From positions 1,956,241 through 2,020,240 of the forward strand of contig NZ_JAUFQF010000004.1 of NCBI RefSeq assembly GCF_030409635.1: a stretch of 64,000 bases of DNA. The letters run 5' to 3'. This DNA comes from Vibrio agarivorans (GTDB lineage: Bacteria > Pseudomonadota > Gammaproteobacteria > Enterobacterales > Vibrionaceae). How positions within the stretch are numbered: position 1 is the stretch's first letter; each line of letters starts with the position of its first letter. Below the pieces are notes generated by a model that saw only the letters and a program-made list of their open reading frames with translations, was not told the DNA's origin and ran no database searches. The position numbers and the translations under genes are program-made. Positions 62,932-64,000 of the stretch are shown in pieces.

Positions 62932-63419
62932 ATTTGGTTTGATTAATGAACTGCGGCGGTCACTTTGCTCATTCACCATGAGTCACGTAATTATCATACA
63001 AATTGATCTGTATCAAAAAAGCTGTGGGATAGATCAGCTTTTACTGCCGCTGTGTTAGCAATTAAGTGGTGGTTTTGTTAAATTTTTGCCGATAAAAGCA
63101 GCACAAGATGCTGCTTTTATCGTTTCGTTCAGCGAAATTGGCACAGCAAACTAGTCTGACCAATAAAATTTGCGTAAATATTTTTGAGTTTGATTTCTCA
63201 GTAGCATTTTATGCTGAATTTTATACTAAAACGGAAAGTTATGGGGTGGTTGGTTACATTTTTGTGGCAAATTGCTTCGATGGTTGGTAATGTGTGCCGT
63301 AATCTTTGTGTGATTAAGGGATTTTTAGGTCTTTTTATACAGCCTAAGCCCATAGCTTTCCGTTCAAGCTTGCGCACAAAGTAGTCATGGATGCAAAAAT
63401 ATAACTTGGAGTTAAATGC
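62932..63419 (+). promoter_or_regulatory. oppA upstream region
   Basis: This gene-free stretch contains a perfect FNR-type box (63003-63016, listed separately), a hairpin AAAAGCTG (63017-63024) with CAGCTTTT (63035-63042), and a stronger hairpin GATAAAAGCAGC (63091-63102) with GCTGCTTTTATC (63110-63121). The second has no T-run beyond its own arm and could be a regulatory hairpin or the end of a short RNA. A 60-codon frame at 63108-63290 has no ribosome binding site and begins in the hairpin. Confidence 0.5.
63003..63016. promoter_or_regulatory. FNR-type box upstream of oppA
   Basis: TTGAT-CTGT-ATCAA is a perfect match to the FNR consensus TTGAT-N4-ATCAA. It is about 400 bases before the oppA start. 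Oxygen-dependent control of the opp operon would follow if the promoter is nearby; ArcA or CRP could also touch this sequence. Confidence 0.6.
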
Positions 63420-64000
63420 ATGTATAAGAATAAAATCACTCGCGCTCTATTCTTGGGTGCGGGCCTGTCACTTGCGCTTGCTGGTTGTGGTGAAAAGCCA
63501 GAAGAAACACAAGCTGCTCAACCTAAAGCAACAGAATCTGAGGCGCCAGCCGTTCAAGAACTAGTCCGTGGTAACGGTACTGAAGTTGCTTCTCTAGACC
63601 CTCACAAAACGGAAGGTGTTCCAGAGTCTCACGTAATTCGTGATCTTCTGGAAGGTCTAGTAAACCAAGATGCTGACGGTAACACTATTCCTGGTGTTGC
63701 AGAAAGCTGGCAAACGACAGACAACAAAACTTTCACTTTCAATCTACGTAAAGACGCTAAGTGGTCTAACGGTGACCCAGTTACTGCTGAAGACTTCGTA
63801 TACAGCTTCAAGCGTGCTGTCGACCCTGCAACTGCCTCTCCTTATTCTTGGTATGTTGAATACACTCGTATGGACAACGCAAAAGCGATTATCGCAGGTG
63901 AAGCAGATAAAGAGACTCTAGGCGTGCGTGCTATCGACGCAAACACACTAGAAGTGACTCTTGAAAAGCCAGTTCCATACTTTGTTGCAATGATGGGCCA
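63420..64000 (+). CDS. oppA: Oligopeptide ABC transporter binding protein OppA (5' part)
   Basis: The gene runs off the window; 193 codons are present. The ATG at 63420 has GGAG 8 bases upstream. The product has a lipoprotein signal peptide (LFLGAGLSLALAGCGEK, lipobox LAGC), an Ala/Glu/Pro linker, and the SBP family 5 start: RGNGTEVASLDPHKTEGVPE, DLLEGLVNQDADGNTIPGVA, FNLRKDAKWSNGDPVTAEDF and YSFKRAVDP. OppA captures peptides for OppBCDF, whose genes should follow. Confidence 0.93.
   Translation, partial: MYKNKITRALFLGAGLSLALAGCGEKPEETQAAQPKATESEAPAVQELVRGNGTEVASLDPHKTEGVPESHVIRDLLEGLVNQDADGNTIPGVAESWQTTDNKTFTFNLRKDAKWSNGDPVTAEDFVYSFKRAVDPATASPYSWYVEYTRMDNAKAIIAGEADKETLGVRAIDANTLEVTLEKPVPYFVAMMG

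Noticed and set aside
63108..63290. 60-codon frame upstream of oppA
   Set aside because: Begins inside a hairpin, has no ribosome binding site and no family resemblance.

Overview
The window reads as a piece of a Vibrio main chromosome. The evidence is the gene order yceD-rpmF-plsX-fabHDG-acpP-fabF-pabC-mltG-tmk-holB-ycfH-ptsG, a menFDHBCE operon, a VicH-type H-NS, rhombosortase, a lysine-riboswitch-controlled LysW transporter and a Vibrio-style porin. I cannot name the species. No rRNA, tRNA, CRISPR array or prophage was seen.

Layout. 1-10 kb: ribosomal protein L32, phospholipid and type II fatty-acid synthesis, then MltG, thymidylate kinase, DNA polymerase III delta prime and a TatD-family hydrolase. 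10.1-12 kb: glucose PTS IIBC (ptsG) behind a long, structured leader. 12-16.7 kb: rhombosortase, a DTW-domain protein, and leftward genes for a dGTPase-family HD protein, YfbR 5'-nucleotidase and AlaA. 17-24.3 kb: a complete run of menaquinone genes from isochorismate synthase to OSB-CoA ligase. 24.4-31.4 kb: a small membrane protein, an LplT/PlsC-type fusion with its TetR regulator, a Tim44-like protein, DUF1244, YciK, SohB and H-NS. 31.4-34 kb: a 1 kb non-coding stretch containing a lysine riboswitch, then LysW. 34-39 kb: a LysR/Bcr pair, a TSUP permease and a REP-associated tyrosine transposase (RAYT). 38.8-42.4 kb: leftward ybaM, priC, yfcA-like and dinG genes. 42.4-44.7 kb: a porin with a CRP site and a DUF2057 protein. 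44.8-49.9 kb: divergent bioA / bioBFCD. 50-56.6 kb: HtpX and a pullulanase with a divergent small lipoprotein. 56.6-62.9 kb: an eight-gene operon (SnoaL-like, SDR, FAD oxidoreductase, DUF1365, Cfa-type methyltransferase, DUF2878, chalcone-isomerase-like, DUF3833) behind four TTGTACAA palindromes. 63.4 kb to the end: the start of oppA.

The strongest unexplained signals are three. (1) A degenerate palindromic word centred on GGACWGTCC is heavily concentrated around the RAYT gene, in inverted orientation on its two sides, and also occurs inside neighbouring and distant coding sequences. (2) A dispersed intergenic element carries heptanucleotide arrays (TTAATCC, TGTATTC, CCAACCT, AGAATAC) in three copies, two of them sharing 37 identical bases. 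(3) The TTGTACAA array fronts a membrane-lipid-modification operon that resembles light or singlet-oxygen regulated clusters. All counts were made by eye and may be incomplete.
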